DNA of 7,891 nucleotides from an uncultured Clostridia bacterium (GCA_946408865.1 CAMJTZ010000083.1:1-7891), one strand, 5' to 3'; positions 1 to 7,466 are shown, numbered from the stretch's first letter. Translations and numbers: made by a program. The notes: generated by a model from the sequence alone, not told the origin.

Positions 1-6
1 TTTTTC

Positions 7-900
7 TTACCGGACCACTTCGCTGTCAATCCAGCCCCAGATGCTGTCTTCCTCGACATAGATGTAATACCACATATGGCCGTTGGTGCCGGTCCGGGTG
101 GCGTAGTAGGGATAAACGAGCGTCGGATAAACGACGGTTGTCTGCGTGGATTTCTTGTCAGCGTCGCGGTACACAAGCTTTCGCGTGCTCCGGTCGGAAC
201 CGGCAATGGTCACGTCGCCGATCTTCTCCTGTCCGTAGGGGGAAGTGCTCGGAGCGCGGAGGTCCTCGAGCGTGAAGGGCGTCTGGTTCAGGTTGTCTTC
301 AACGCTGCTGCCGGGAAGGATCCTCGAGCCGACGCGGTCGATAAATCCGCGGGCCGTTTTACCGTCCACGGTGCATTCGATGTACCACCAGCTGCCGTGA
401 TAGGTGTACTTGCCCAGAAGGCTGAAGTTTTCACCCTGCTGCAGGGTATAGAAGAAGTTCCGTCCGCCGATCGGATCGTCCGTCACCGGGATCTGCTCCG
501 CAGCGACCACGGGGATATCGACGAGGTAGTTCAGTTTGCCGGCTTTGACCTTGCGCACATACTGCGGGGGAATGTAGCCGGTGCGGATCGTTCCGTTGCC
601 GGGATCGTAGCGGACCAGCAGCCAGCCGTCGCTGGTTTTGCCGGCCATGAAGAGTTCGCGGTCCGTATCGATCTTTGCCCGTCCTTTCGCCATGCGCAGT
701 CCCTTCAGGGTCGGCGCGGTGTACACCGGCAGATCGCCAAGCTTCAGTCCCGCTTTCTTGTGCTGGAACAGGATCCGCGGCGTTTCAAGCACCCGGTCCT
801 TGAACTGGGTGTAGGTCTCCGCGAAGGCCGCGGAGAACAGGGACGCGGTCAGCGCCAGAACCAGCATCAGTGCCAGGAACATTTTGCCATTTCTTCTCAT
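7..900 (-). CDS. Secreted protein with three SH3-like modules
   Basis: Predicted exported 297-residue protein. Residues 1-27 form a classical signal peptide: basic MRRNGK, then a Leu/Ala-rich core, ending AFA before ETY. No lipobox, LPXTG motif or later membrane segment is seen, so the mature protein should be free or held by binding the wall. Three beta-rich stretches look like bacterial SH3 modules: about 51-118 (contains DGWLLVRYD and GYIPPQYV), about 126-195 (GSWWYIEC, then ARGFIDRVGSRI) and about 228-297 (MWYYIYV, then WGWIDSEVV). Each follows the SH3b pattern of a Trp/Tyr-rich strand followed by a G-(Y/F/W)-(I)-(D) strand. Such modules often bind peptidoglycan; no hydrolase domain is present, so a binding or scaffold role is inferred. 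The start is supported by AAGGAGG ten bases upstream. It lies 36 bases after the 161-residue gene and is probably co-transcribed with it. The stop (TAA) is seven bases from the window edge, so any terminator lies outside. Confidence 0.85.
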   Translation of the reverse strand: MRRNGKMFLALMLVLALTASLFSAAFAETYTQFKDRVLETPRILFQHKKAGLKLGDLPVYTAPTLKGLRMAKGRAKIDTDRELFMAGKTSDGWLLVRYDPGNGTIRTGYIPPQYVRKVKAGKLNYLVDIPVVAAEQIPVTDDPIGGRNFFYTLQQGENFSLLGKYTYHGSWWYIECTVDGKTARGFIDRVGSRILPGSSVEDNLNQTPFTLEDLRAPSTSPYGQEKIGDVTIAGSDRSTRKLVYRDADKKSTQTTVVYPTLVYPYYATRTGTNGHMWYYIYVEEDSIWGWIDSEVVR

Positions 901-936
901 TTCGCAGATTCCTCCTTGATATATAATTATTCATTT

Positions 937-1422
937 TCAGCAAAACCGCAGTGCCGGAAAGGACAGTGCCATCATCAGATAGGCATCGCTGACAGGCTCA
1001 AAGAGCACCGTGCGGAACCACATTTCCGCTTCCATGCCGCGCACCAGCCGCGCCTCCCCGCTCACGCGTTCCGTCATTGCTGTGACAGGCATGCGCGGAA
1101 CGCCGAAGAGATAAGCACCGTTCCGGATCTCTGCCTGAATCGACCGCTCCCGCGCGCGTACTTCGTACAGGTTTGGCTGCCACCAGACGATCCGGTAGAG
1201 CTCGTCGCCGGTCCGGTTATCCTTGATTTTCCGGCTGACGCCCGGAACAATCTCCGTATCCAGGTCGAACCGGCTGTACCAGGAAATCTCCGGCCCTTCA
1301 ATCCGTACCGGCTCCCGTGGGGAGATCACGGAGGAAACATTCCCGATCGCTTCCCCGTTCCGGCAAAACTCATACTGCCAGATCCCTGTGGCGGACAGGC
1401 GGTAGGTAATCAACTCTGTCAT
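937..1422 (-). CDS. Hypothetical protein, Tubby/LURP-one-like fold suspected
   Basis: A 161-residue protein with no signal peptide or membrane segment, so probably cytosolic. It appears to be made of short beta strands with one hydrophobic C-terminal stretch (DAYLMMALSFPALRF, about 146-160). The order of motifs, WYSRFDLDTEI (49-59), a central RIVWWQPNLYEVR (77-89) and NGAYLFGVPRMPVTAMTE (101-118), resembles small bacterial proteins with a Tubby C-terminal or LURP-one-like barrel, in which a 12-strand barrel closes around a hydrophobic C-terminal helix. I make this comparison from memory of the fold; the family assignment is tentative and the function unknown. The ATG has GAGG seven bases upstream, and an extended -10 promoter lies about 50 bases upstream. 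The SH3 protein gene follows after 36 bases, suggesting a two-gene unit. The real gene is supported by the ribosome site, promoter and tight spacing to its neighbour. Confidence 0.75.
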   Translation of the reverse strand: MTELITYRLSATGIWQYEFCRNGEAIGNVSSVISPREPVRIEGPEISWYSRFDLDTEIVPGVSRKIKDNRTGDELYRIVWWQPNLYEVRARERSIQAEIRNGAYLFGVPRMPVTAMTERVSGEARLVRGMEAEMWFRTVLFEPVSDAYLMMALSFPALRFC

Positions 1423-1474
1423 CCGTTTTCCTCAGTCAACCGGATTTCCGGCTTGTTCGTATTCCCGCGCCGGT

Positions 1475-1483
1475 ATTATACCA
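1475..1483 (-). promoter_or_regulatory. Extended -10 promoter for the 161-residue gene unit
   Basis: On the minus strand this reads TGgTATAAT, a perfect sigma-A -10 hexamer preceded by the TGn extension. No TTGACA-like -35 is seen at 17-18 bases, which extended -10 promoters can do without. Transcription would start near 1468, giving a leader of about 45 bases that includes the GAGG ribosome site of the gene starting at 1422. The same TGg-type extension occurs in the promoter near 7458. Confidence 0.6.
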
Positions 1484-1558
1484 TATTCCTCCCGGATCCG
1501 CATCCTGCAGTTCCGGGATTTCATGTTGCCTGTCCGGTTAATTATACACATATTCCGG

Positions 1559-1583
1559 AAAAAAGCCACCCACCTCTTCGGCT
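1559..1583 (-). terminator. Weak intrinsic terminator after the transporter gene
   Basis: Beginning 16 bases past the transporter stop codon, the minus strand has AGCC (1583-1580), a ten-base purine-rich loop, GGCT (1567-1564) and then six T residues (1564-1559). The stem is only four base pairs, or five with a G-U pair, so termination may be partial. Its place at the end of the three-gene block and before a new promoter fits its role. Confidence 0.4.
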
Positions 1584-1598
1584 GATTTGTTCGTTTTT

Positions 1599-2978
1599 TT
1601 ACTGCCTGCTGTGAAGCTCGTGCGTGATTTCCTTCATTCTCCGGTCCGTGAGCCTGAACCATTTCCGGAAGCAGAAAAAAGCTGCGGTGAGTCCCAGTAC
1701 GGGCAGCAGCGTCATCAGCAGCCGGAGGCCCAGCAGCGTCTCCGCGCTCTGGGGAATCACTTCCCCTGTTTCCTCCGCGTCGCCGACCAGACCGATCAGA
1801 TCCAGTCCGAGGCCGGAGATAAACACCGCCAGGGCGGAGGCGGCTTTCACGACGAAGGTCTGCATGGAAAAAGTCACGCTTTCATCGCGGTGATGCGTTC
1901 GCAGTTCCCCGTAGTCAACGGAGTTTGCGAGGAACACCGTCGTCAGCACGGTCAGCAGCCCGTTCGCGATAAATACCATGCATCCTCCGATACACAGCGG
2001 AATAAACTTGCCGGACGGCCCCGTCAGGCAGATCGCCAGCAGGATCAGATTCCCCGCCACCGCCGTCACAACGCTGCCGAGAAAAATCTTTTCATTGGCC
2101 GTATTCATCTTCCGCAGCAGCGGATAAATCAGCACCATTCCCAGCACCAGCGATACGCTGCCGATCGCGAGGAAGAGCGTATAGGAATTCTGCCACGTCT
2201 CTCCGCCGTAGTCGTATTTGAAGAAATAGATGGCCAGGTTGGTGGTGATATAGGCCGCCACGTTGGTCAGGATGATGATCCCGGCCACCGTGAGCGCCTG
2301 ATCGTTGTGAATCAGCTCGCGGAACATCTGCTTCATGCCCGCGGAAGGTACCGCGTTCTCCTGCCGGTGTTCCTTCATCATTACGCAGCAGAAGATCTCC
2401 CCGGCGAGGAACAGGCCGCTGACAATCAGCGCCAGCAGGCGGAATCCTTCCCGCTCGTTTCCGCCGCCGAGGCGGCCGACAGCGATCATTGCGAACACCG
2501 CGATCACGGCCCCGCCGATGCCGGCGCACGTCCGGCCGATCACAGCCAGGTTCTCCCGGTCGGATACCGTCTCCGCCGCGGCCGGAATCATCGACCAGTA
2601 AGGAATATCCAGCATCGTATAGGTAATGCCCCAGAGCAGGTACACCACCGTGAACCATACCATAATTCCCGTCTCCGGCACGTCGGGCGCGGCAAAGAGC
2701 GCGTAAAGCATAAAGGCGTTCAGAATGCTGCCGCTGAAAATCCAGGGGCGCAGCCGCCCCCAGCGGGAGCGCGTCCGGGCGACCAGCATGCCCATGACCG
2801 GGTCGTTCAGTGCGTCAAAAAGCCGGGCGGCCATCAGCACCGTGCCGACAAACGCCGGGCTGAGATCCAGGACATTCTGATAATAGTACATCAGGTAATA
2901 AGCCGACAGCGTATAGACCATATCCTTCGCGGCTCCGCCAATGCCAAAGGCGATCTTTCCGCTGAGGCTCTTTTTCAT
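1599..2978 (-). CDS. GPH-family (MelB-like) cation:sugar symporter
   Basis: Twelve-helix membrane transporter of the glycoside-pentoside-hexuronide:cation symporter family within the MFS, expected to import a sugar or glycoside with Na+, Li+ or H+. At 459 residues it has the usual family length. The family signature is clear: ARLFDALNDPVMG (51-63), followed by TRSRWGRLRPWI (69-80). From memory of Salmonella/E. coli MelB numbering, the cation and sugar site residues occur at the same positions: Asp19, Arg52, Asp55, Asn58, Asp59, Asp124 (in MLDIPYW), Trp128 and Arg149; Lys378 in TFVVKAAS matches MelB Lys377. VDYGE (354-358) is another family motif. This supports an active cation-coupled transporter, but the sugar cannot be named from sequence. 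The start has AGGAG eight bases upstream. It is the last gene of the block, 44 bases after the sugar-binding sensor gene, so its substrate may be what that sensor detects (inference). Confidence 0.93.
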   Translation of the reverse strand: MKKSLSGKIAFGIGGAAKDMVYTLSAYYLMYYYQNVLDLSPAFVGTVLMAARLFDALNDPVMGMLVARTRSRWGRLRPWIFSGSILNAFMLYALFAAPDVPETGIMVWFTVVYLLWGITYTMLDIPYWSMIPAAAETVSDRENLAVIGRTCAGIGGAVIAVFAMIAVGRLGGGNEREGFRLLALIVSGLFLAGEIFCCVMMKEHRQENAVPSAGMKQMFRELIHNDQALTVAGIIILTNVAAYITTNLAIYFFKYDYGGETWQNSYTLFLAIGSVSLVLGMVLIYPLLRKMNTANEKIFLGSVVTAVAGNLILLAICLTGPSGKFIPLCIGGCMVFIANGLLTVLTTVFLANSVDYGELRTHHRDESVTFSMQTFVVKAASALAVFISGLGLDLIGLVGDAEETGEVIPQSAETLLGLRLLMTLLPVLGLTAAFFCFRKWFRLTDRRMKEITHELHSRQ

Positions 2979-3022
2979 GTCCTGTTCTCCTTTCTCCGCA
3001 GGGTTGTTTCCGTTTGTTTTCC

Positions 3023-4750
3023 TCAGGTCTCGGCAATCCGGTCCATGAAGATTGCCCGGTTCAGCTGAAATGTCAGGAATTCACCGATCTCAAACAGCTT
3101 CGGATCCGCTGCGCAGACCATCATTCCAAACAGATATTTTCCGCAGAACAGCGGATAGCTTACATATCCGAGTTTCTCCTCCGGCAGTTCGTCCCGGTTG
3201 TAAATCTCCGCCACCGGACATTCCCTTCTCTCCGTCGGAAGGATAAACAGTTCCCCGTTCCGCACCACGCACCGCAGCTGCATCGTGTCCGGCAGCTGCG
3301 CCGGTCCGTCTTCAGGGCAGACGATCGGCTCCCGGTAGAGATACATCGCTGCGTTCATCAGGCCGATCCGGTCCATCTGCCGGATCAGGTATTCAAGCGC
3401 GTCCTCCCCGGGCGTTCCGTAGTTGGTGGTCCAGGTCATGAAGTCCTGAATCCGGTTTCTTCCGTTGCTGTATCCGCTGTCGTTGATCCGTTTCTGCACG
3501 CCGTGGAACTGGATTGCCCTGTCTTTCATCGTGGAAAACAGACGGTTGTTCATCGCAATGACGTTTGCGGCCTTCAGCGATTCGTTCATCGTTCCCTGCA
3601 GCCGGTTGAAGTCGTGGATGAACCGGTTCGGATCGGTATACAGCATGACGCCGTTTTCAAACAGGATCCCGATCAGCCGGAGAATTTCCGCGAACTCTTC
3701 CTCCGTCATCATCCTGCTCCGCATGGATTTCAGCATCCGCGCGAGGATCTCGTGGAACAGCCGCTTCAGGTTGAGTGCGCCCGGGCTGATGATTTCGTTC
3801 CGGTAGCGGTAGAAGCAGTCGTCAAAAAAGCGGTCGATAAAGGAGTTGTCCGCGCTGAGCATTTCCCGTGCGGTGAATTCATACATATCGTACGGAAGAG
3901 ATTCGCGGCCGAACAGGTGCGTCGGGATTTTCCAGGCGGTCACTTCCTTCCCGTCCATCTGGCGGATCAGCATCTCAACCGCCTTGTGGCCGAGCGTGAT
4001 TCCGCTCGCGCCGACGGAGGCCAGCGGCGGATTCAGGTCCGCGGCCAGCGGCCCGTTGTCAAAAGCGAAAACATATACGTCTTTCCCGGGCTTCAGCCCT
4101 TTCCGGCGCAGCGCGTCGTACAGTCCGGCGGCAGTCGCGTCATTGACACAGAACACCGCCTGCGTGTCCGGGTTCCGGGCGAGCAGCCGGGCCGCCGGCT
4201 CCTGTGTCCGCGTCGACATGTCCCCCGGCTCGTACTGGTCTTCCGTGTAAACCAGGCCGTTATCCTCCAGGCACTGCCGGAAAATCGTCTTCCGCTTCTG
4301 CGCGTCCGTGTTGTCGTCCCGCCCGCCGAGCATGCACAGCCGGGTGACGCCCTTGATCTTGACCAGGTAGTCGATCGCCTCCCGGATCCCCATCTCGTCG
4401 TCGTAGTTGACCGTGATTTCGCCCGGCAGTTCCGTCGCGAGGTATACCTTCGGAATATCCTGGTAGATATCCTTCGGCATCCGCGTCAGGTTCGGAAAGG
4501 TCAGCAGCAGCCCGTCGAAGCGGTACTGCTCGTTCATCATGTAGATCTGGTTGTACCGGATCTTGTAGCGGTGCATCATATCGTACGGATCCCGGCTGTC
4601 ATCCTGCCGTCCGGGAATCACAACCAGACGGACATCTTTCATGTCCTTCACGGCGAAGGAAACACTGTGAATGATATTTGCCGCGAAATCTGTAAACGCG
4701 TCTTCCAGAATGAGTCCGATGGTCCGGATGTGATTGCTGCTTCCCCTCAT
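3023..4750 (-). CDS. Cytosolic LacI-type ligand-binding sensor with GAF-like C-terminus
   Basis: A 575-residue protein without signal peptide. Residues 8-285 form a type-1 periplasmic-binding-protein domain as in LacI/GalR effectors: IRTIGLILED at the start, FDGLLLTFPN (78-87), VNYDDEMGIREAIDYLV (114-130), FCVNDATAAGLYDALRRKG (200-218) and VYVFAFDNGPLA (225-236). No helix-turn-helix precedes it, so it is unlikely to be a DNA-binding repressor. Residues 290-425 look helical (a possible dimer or coiled-coil linker). About 435-570 resemble a GAF domain (LGYVSYPLFCGKYLFGMMVC, about 527-546). In related Clostridia proteins this sensor arrangement is often followed by a GGDEF domain; here the protein ends (DRIAET) where that would begin. 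The ATG has GGAGG six bases upstream. It sits 29 bases after the EAL gene and 44 before the sugar symporter. Inferred role: an intracellular sugar sensor that acts on a partner, possibly the EAL protein. Confidence 0.8.
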   Translation of the reverse strand: MRGSSNHIRTIGLILEDAFTDFAANIIHSVSFAVKDMKDVRLVVIPGRQDDSRDPYDMMHRYKIRYNQIYMMNEQYRFDGLLLTFPNLTRMPKDIYQDIPKVYLATELPGEITVNYDDEMGIREAIDYLVKIKGVTRLCMLGGRDDNTDAQKRKTIFRQCLEDNGLVYTEDQYEPGDMSTRTQEPAARLLARNPDTQAVFCVNDATAAGLYDALRRKGLKPGKDVYVFAFDNGPLAADLNPPLASVGASGITLGHKAVEMLIRQMDGKEVTAWKIPTHLFGRESLPYDMYEFTAREMLSADNSFIDRFFDDCFYRYRNEIISPGALNLKRLFHEILARMLKSMRSRMMTEEEFAEILRLIGILFENGVMLYTDPNRFIHDFNRLQGTMNESLKAANVIAMNNRLFSTMKDRAIQFHGVQKRINDSGYSNGRNRIQDFMTWTTNYGTPGEDALEYLIRQMDRIGLMNAAMYLYREPIVCPEDGPAQLPDTMQLRCVVRNGELFILPTERRECPVAEIYNRDELPEEKLGYVSYPLFCGKYLFGMMVCAADPKLFEIGEFLTFQLNRAIFMDRIAET

Positions 4751-4779
4751 CTGTTTCCTCCATGCGCCCGTTTTTTTGT

Positions 4780-7311
4780 TCAGTCTCCGGTCCCCGGATC
4801 CGCCCCGTCCTCCGGCACTTCAGGATCCGGCCTGGAAAACAGGTACCCCTGGGAATAATCGATGCCGTACTCGAGGAGTTTCTTCTGGATGGCTTCATTT
4901 TCGACGTATTCCGCAATCAGCTTTGCGTTCCGTCCGCTGGCCCTGTACCAGCCGGAAATCATCTTCACCAGGCTCTCCGACGCCGGGTTCACGTTGCATT
5001 CCTTCACAATGGACCCGTCGATCTTCAGGTAATCGTTCGGGATGCTGATCACATGCAGCAGGTTGGAATACCCGCTTCCGAAATCGTCGATGGAAATCTT
5101 GCCGCCCAGCTTGTGAATGTTGTCCGTAAACCGCAGCAGCATCTCGTAATCGTCCACATCCTCGTTTTCCAGAATCTCAAAAATGAAGTTTTCCGGGTGC
5201 GGAGCCGTGGAAAGGAAGCTGTAGATATACCTGATCAGCTCTTCGTTCCGGATGTCCCGCATACCGAGGTTGACGCTCACACTTTTGCCTTCGCTGTCCC
5301 GGAATTTCGCGAATACCTTCCGGAGCATCTCACGGTTCAGCTTGTCGTACAGCAGTCCGTAGGACCGGGCCACTTCCAGGAAATCATAAGGAGAATAAAC
5401 CTTTCCGTCTCCGTCCTTCAGCCGCATCAGGGCTTCGTAGTGGTGAATGGTCTTCGTTTCGTTGTCGTAGATCCCCTGGTAGTACGGGATCACTGTGTCG
5501 TTCATCAGCGCGTCGTTGATAACGTGAACCATGTGGTATTTGTCGAGGATGCGCTCCTCGTCCAGGTCCTCCTCTTTTCCGTTGCAGCTGTAGAACAGCA
5601 GGTTTTTCCGGATCATCTCCAGCCGTGCCGCGTTGTAGATGGAGCGCAGGTTCTCCGCCTGGCAGTCGTCAATCACGCAGAATACGGACACAACCGGAAT
5701 ATAGCCTTCCTTCGGCTGGAACAGCCGGTTCTGCAGCTGTTTCATGTCTTCTGTGAAATCCTCCAGGGAAACCATGAAGGACGGCACGGCAATCGCCATC
5801 TGCCATTGTCGCATCAGGTAGATCCGGTAATTCCTCTGCGCTGCGAAGGAAGCGCATTCGGACAGATAGTAGGCCTGTGTTTTCTCAATCTCCTGCTCCG
5901 TATAAACAGCGCGGATCGTTCGCTGTTCAGGCACGTCGATCATGCACACCCGGTCATAGCCGCCGAGCTGGATATCCATATGCAGCGCGGCTTCATTGGC
6001 AACGCTTCCCTTTTCGGAGTAAAGAAGCATCTGCCGGCAGCTGTCGGCAAATCCCTTCATGCGTTCCTTCACAGCCGCGTCCCGGGCCTCGGACCGTGCC
6101 GCTTCCGTAAGGAAGCCGATCAGCTTCCGGTTGTCTTCCCCCAGGGGCTCCGTATGTGAAAACACATAGGGATTCATCTGCTGGGTTTCCGGGTTTTCGC
6201 CCGCGGCGGCCACCGCAAAAGCGCAATTCGTGAATACATTCCGCCCCTCCGCTCCGCTGATTTCACCCCGCGTCAGGCAGCCGCTGCAGTTGGAGTTCTG
6301 ATAGGCGGACAGTTCCCAGTTCACGCTGTTCGGATAAATCCGGAACCGGTCCCTGCAGGAGTAGGCGAAAAGTGTTTCCTCTTTTTCAAAGGATTCCATA
6401 CGGCTGTACAGGGACCGGTTGTCCGAGATAATTTTCCGGTCGTAGAAGAAGCCGCGGCGGATCTTCCGCCCGACGGTGACGTTGTGGTTGGTGCGGAGTC
6501 CGTCCGTTCCGTGGCAGCCGTATACAAAGGGGACGTCCGTCCCGCCAAAGCTGTAGGCCAGCGGAAAATAAAATCCGGTTTCAGGATCTGCGGCAGTCGC
6601 TTCGCTGATCCCGTCGCAGATAAAGGACTCCGCCGATTCTCCGTCAATGCGGAGAATGCGGTTCTCCCGCGCTTCCGTAATCTCGTGGGGCCCGCCCACA
6701 ACCTGGACCCCCGCGGCGATTCCGGCGCAGCATGCCATGCTTTCTCCGCCCAGGGCGGCAAGAATCATTTCCTCCCCGGACCATCCGTTTTCGTCAAAGA
6801 CAAATCCGGCGTTCCCGATGATGTCGCTGTAATCCGTCACGCCGCCGATCATCGTCACGCCCGGCATCTTCTCATTGCTGATTTCGGCAAACCGCTCAGT
6901 TTCCCGCCAGTTTTCCGGCACAAAGGCAAACAGCAGCCGCGTGTCCCTCCGGATCATCTCTTCCGCGGCCCGCGCGCACACTTTTTCCGCCGGAAGAAAA
7001 ACGCCTTCCTCCCGTAGCGGGATTCGGGCGGACCGGACGTGTCCCCCGTCCATCTGGGTAACGGAAATCAGGCACTGGTCGTGAATCAGCTTCCCCTCGC
7101 AGACAATCGCGGAGGTGCTGGTGCCGAGAATCTGCGCGTCCGGAAGAATCCCTTTGATAAACGCGGCAAGATCCGTCGCCTCTTCGGCGGCGTGGATCGC
7201 GGTATGGATCCGGACCAGAATATTCCGTTCTCCTTCCTCGCTGATCATCAGCTGGGTCAGGGTATCCGCCAGGCGTTTCCTGGATACAAACTGGATATTC
7301 CATGTAAACAT
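4780..7311 (-). CDS. FIST sensor - degenerate GGDEF-like - EAL c-di-GMP phosphodiesterase
   Basis: Cytosolic 843-residue signalling protein, predicted to hydrolyse c-di-GMP to pGpG. Domains in order: FIST_N (about 25-225; GTSTSAIVCEG, MIGGVTDYSD), FIST_C (about 226-390; ends with the RGEI signature at about 348-351), a linker, a region resembling a degraded GGDEF domain (about 435-590) and EAL (about 605-830). The EAL catalytic set appears complete: Glu626 of YEALMR, Asn681 of SVSVN, Glu712 of FEILE, Asp742-Asp743 of DDFGSGYS, Lys763 of LKID, Glu801 of AEYVE and Gln821 of SQGYLFSRP. FIST is a known sensory domain predicted to bind small ligands and is also the haem domain of NosP nitric-oxide sensors; the ligand here is unknown. 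I chose the ATG at 7311, with AGGAG eight bases upstream, over an in-frame ATG at 7338 that has no such site; domain numbers use this start. First gene of a likely operon with the LacI-type sensor and sugar symporter. Confidence 0.9.
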   Translation of the reverse strand: MFTWNIQFVSRKRLADTLTQLMISEEGERNILVRIHTAIHAAEEATDLAAFIKGILPDAQILGTSTSAIVCEGKLIHDQCLISVTQMDGGHVRSARIPLREEGVFLPAEKVCARAAEEMIRRDTRLLFAFVPENWRETERFAEISNEKMPGVTMIGGVTDYSDIIGNAGFVFDENGWSGEEMILAALGGESMACCAGIAAGVQVVGGPHEITEARENRILRIDGESAESFICDGISEATAADPETGFYFPLAYSFGGTDVPFVYGCHGTDGLRTNHNVTVGRKIRRGFFYDRKIISDNRSLYSRMESFEKEETLFAYSCRDRFRIYPNSVNWELSAYQNSNCSGCLTRGEISGAEGRNVFTNCAFAVAAAGENPETQQMNPYVFSHTEPLGEDNRKLIGFLTEAARSEARDAAVKERMKGFADSCRQMLLYSEKGSVANEAALHMDIQLGGYDRVCMIDVPEQRTIRAVYTEQEIEKTQAYYLSECASFAAQRNYRIYLMRQWQMAIAVPSFMVSLEDFTEDMKQLQNRLFQPKEGYIPVVSVFCVIDDCQAENLRSIYNAARLEMIRKNLLFYSCNGKEEDLDEERILDKYHMVHVINDALMNDTVIPYYQGIYDNETKTIHHYEALMRLKDGDGKVYSPYDFLEVARSYGLLYDKLNREMLRKVFAKFRDSEGKSVSVNLGMRDIRNEELIRYIYSFLSTAPHPENFIFEILENEDVDDYEMLLRFTDNIHKLGGKISIDDFGSGYSNLLHVISIPNDYLKIDGSIVKECNVNPASESLVKMISGWYRASGRNAKLIAEYVENEAIQKKLLEYGIDYSQGYLFSRPDPEVPEDGADPGTGD

Positions 7312-7317
7312 GCGCGT

Positions 7318-7324
7318 CTCTCCT
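7318..7324 (-). promoter_or_regulatory. Ribosome binding site deciding the FIST-EAL start
   Basis: The minus strand reads AGGAGAG here, eight bases (from AGGAG) before the ATG at 7311. The alternative in-frame ATG at 7338 lies upstream of this site and would begin only about a dozen bases after the predicted transcription start, so 7311 is preferred. Confidence 0.75.
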
Positions 7325-7356
7325 GATGCAAAGAGCATATAGGGGGCCCGGAAATT

Positions 7357-7362
7357 ATTATA
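7357..7362 (-). promoter_or_regulatory. Probable -10 box for the FIST-EAL block
   Basis: A perfect TATAAT on the minus strand within an AT-rich island (7351-7375) in otherwise GC-rich DNA, placing the transcription start near 7350 and leaving a leader of about 40 bases before the ATG at 7311. There is no TGn extension, and the hexamer 17 bases upstream does not resemble TTGACA, so the promoter may be weak or need an activator. TATGAT at 7365-7370 is an overlapping alternative. Confidence 0.5.
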
Positions 7363-7457
7363 ATATCATAATTTCGTGTGTTTTTGCGGTTTTTCCCCTG
7401 TTCTCTGTTCCCGGCCGTTCCGCCTCGCAGGAAGCAATTCCCTGCCCCTGTATTCTG

Positions 7458-7466
7458 TGGTAAAAT
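7458..7466 (+). promoter_or_regulatory. Extended -10 promoter for the PPC-domain gene
   Basis: TGgTAAAAT on the plus strand matches an extended -10 element (TGn plus five of six bases of TATAAT). The -35 region 17 bases upstream (TTCCCT, 7438-7443) is a poor match to TTGACA. Transcription would start near 7473, about 37 bases before the ATG at 7510, and the transcript would carry AAGGAG at 7495-7500. Confidence 0.55.

Noticed and set aside
1541..1546. Second minus-strand TATAAT upstream of the 161-residue gene
   Set aside because: It has no TGn extension or -35 match and is about 120 bases from the start codon; the TGgTATAAT at 1475-1483 is the better promoter. It could still be a minor start.
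1533..1559. TCCGG / CCGGA inverted repeat
   Set aside because: Only five base pairs with a 17-base spacer, in a genome where CCGG is very common, so chance is likely.
1432..1662. 76-codon minus-strand frame spanning the end of the transporter gene and the following gap
   Set aside because: It has no ribosome site or recognisable motif and overlaps the transporter in another frame, the terminator and the promoter.
3023..4750. LacI-family transcription repressor of the sugar transporter
   Set aside because: No helix-turn-helix precedes the ligand-binding domain, and the start codon with its GGAGG site leaves only seven residues before the domain.
76..6159. Long plus-strand open frames opposite the minus-strand genes (76-1614, 1587-3068, 3014-4858, 4762-6159)
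   Set aside because: Their His/Arg/Val/Gln/Pro-rich translations show no recognisable domain, they run across real gene boundaries, and the opposite strand has clear domains and ribosome sites. They are antisense shadows caused by GC-rich codon use.
7312..7338. Upstream ATG at 7338 for the FIST-EAL gene, adding nine residues
   Set aside because: It lacks a ribosome site and lies almost at the predicted transcription start; the ATG at 7311 has AGGAG at good spacing.
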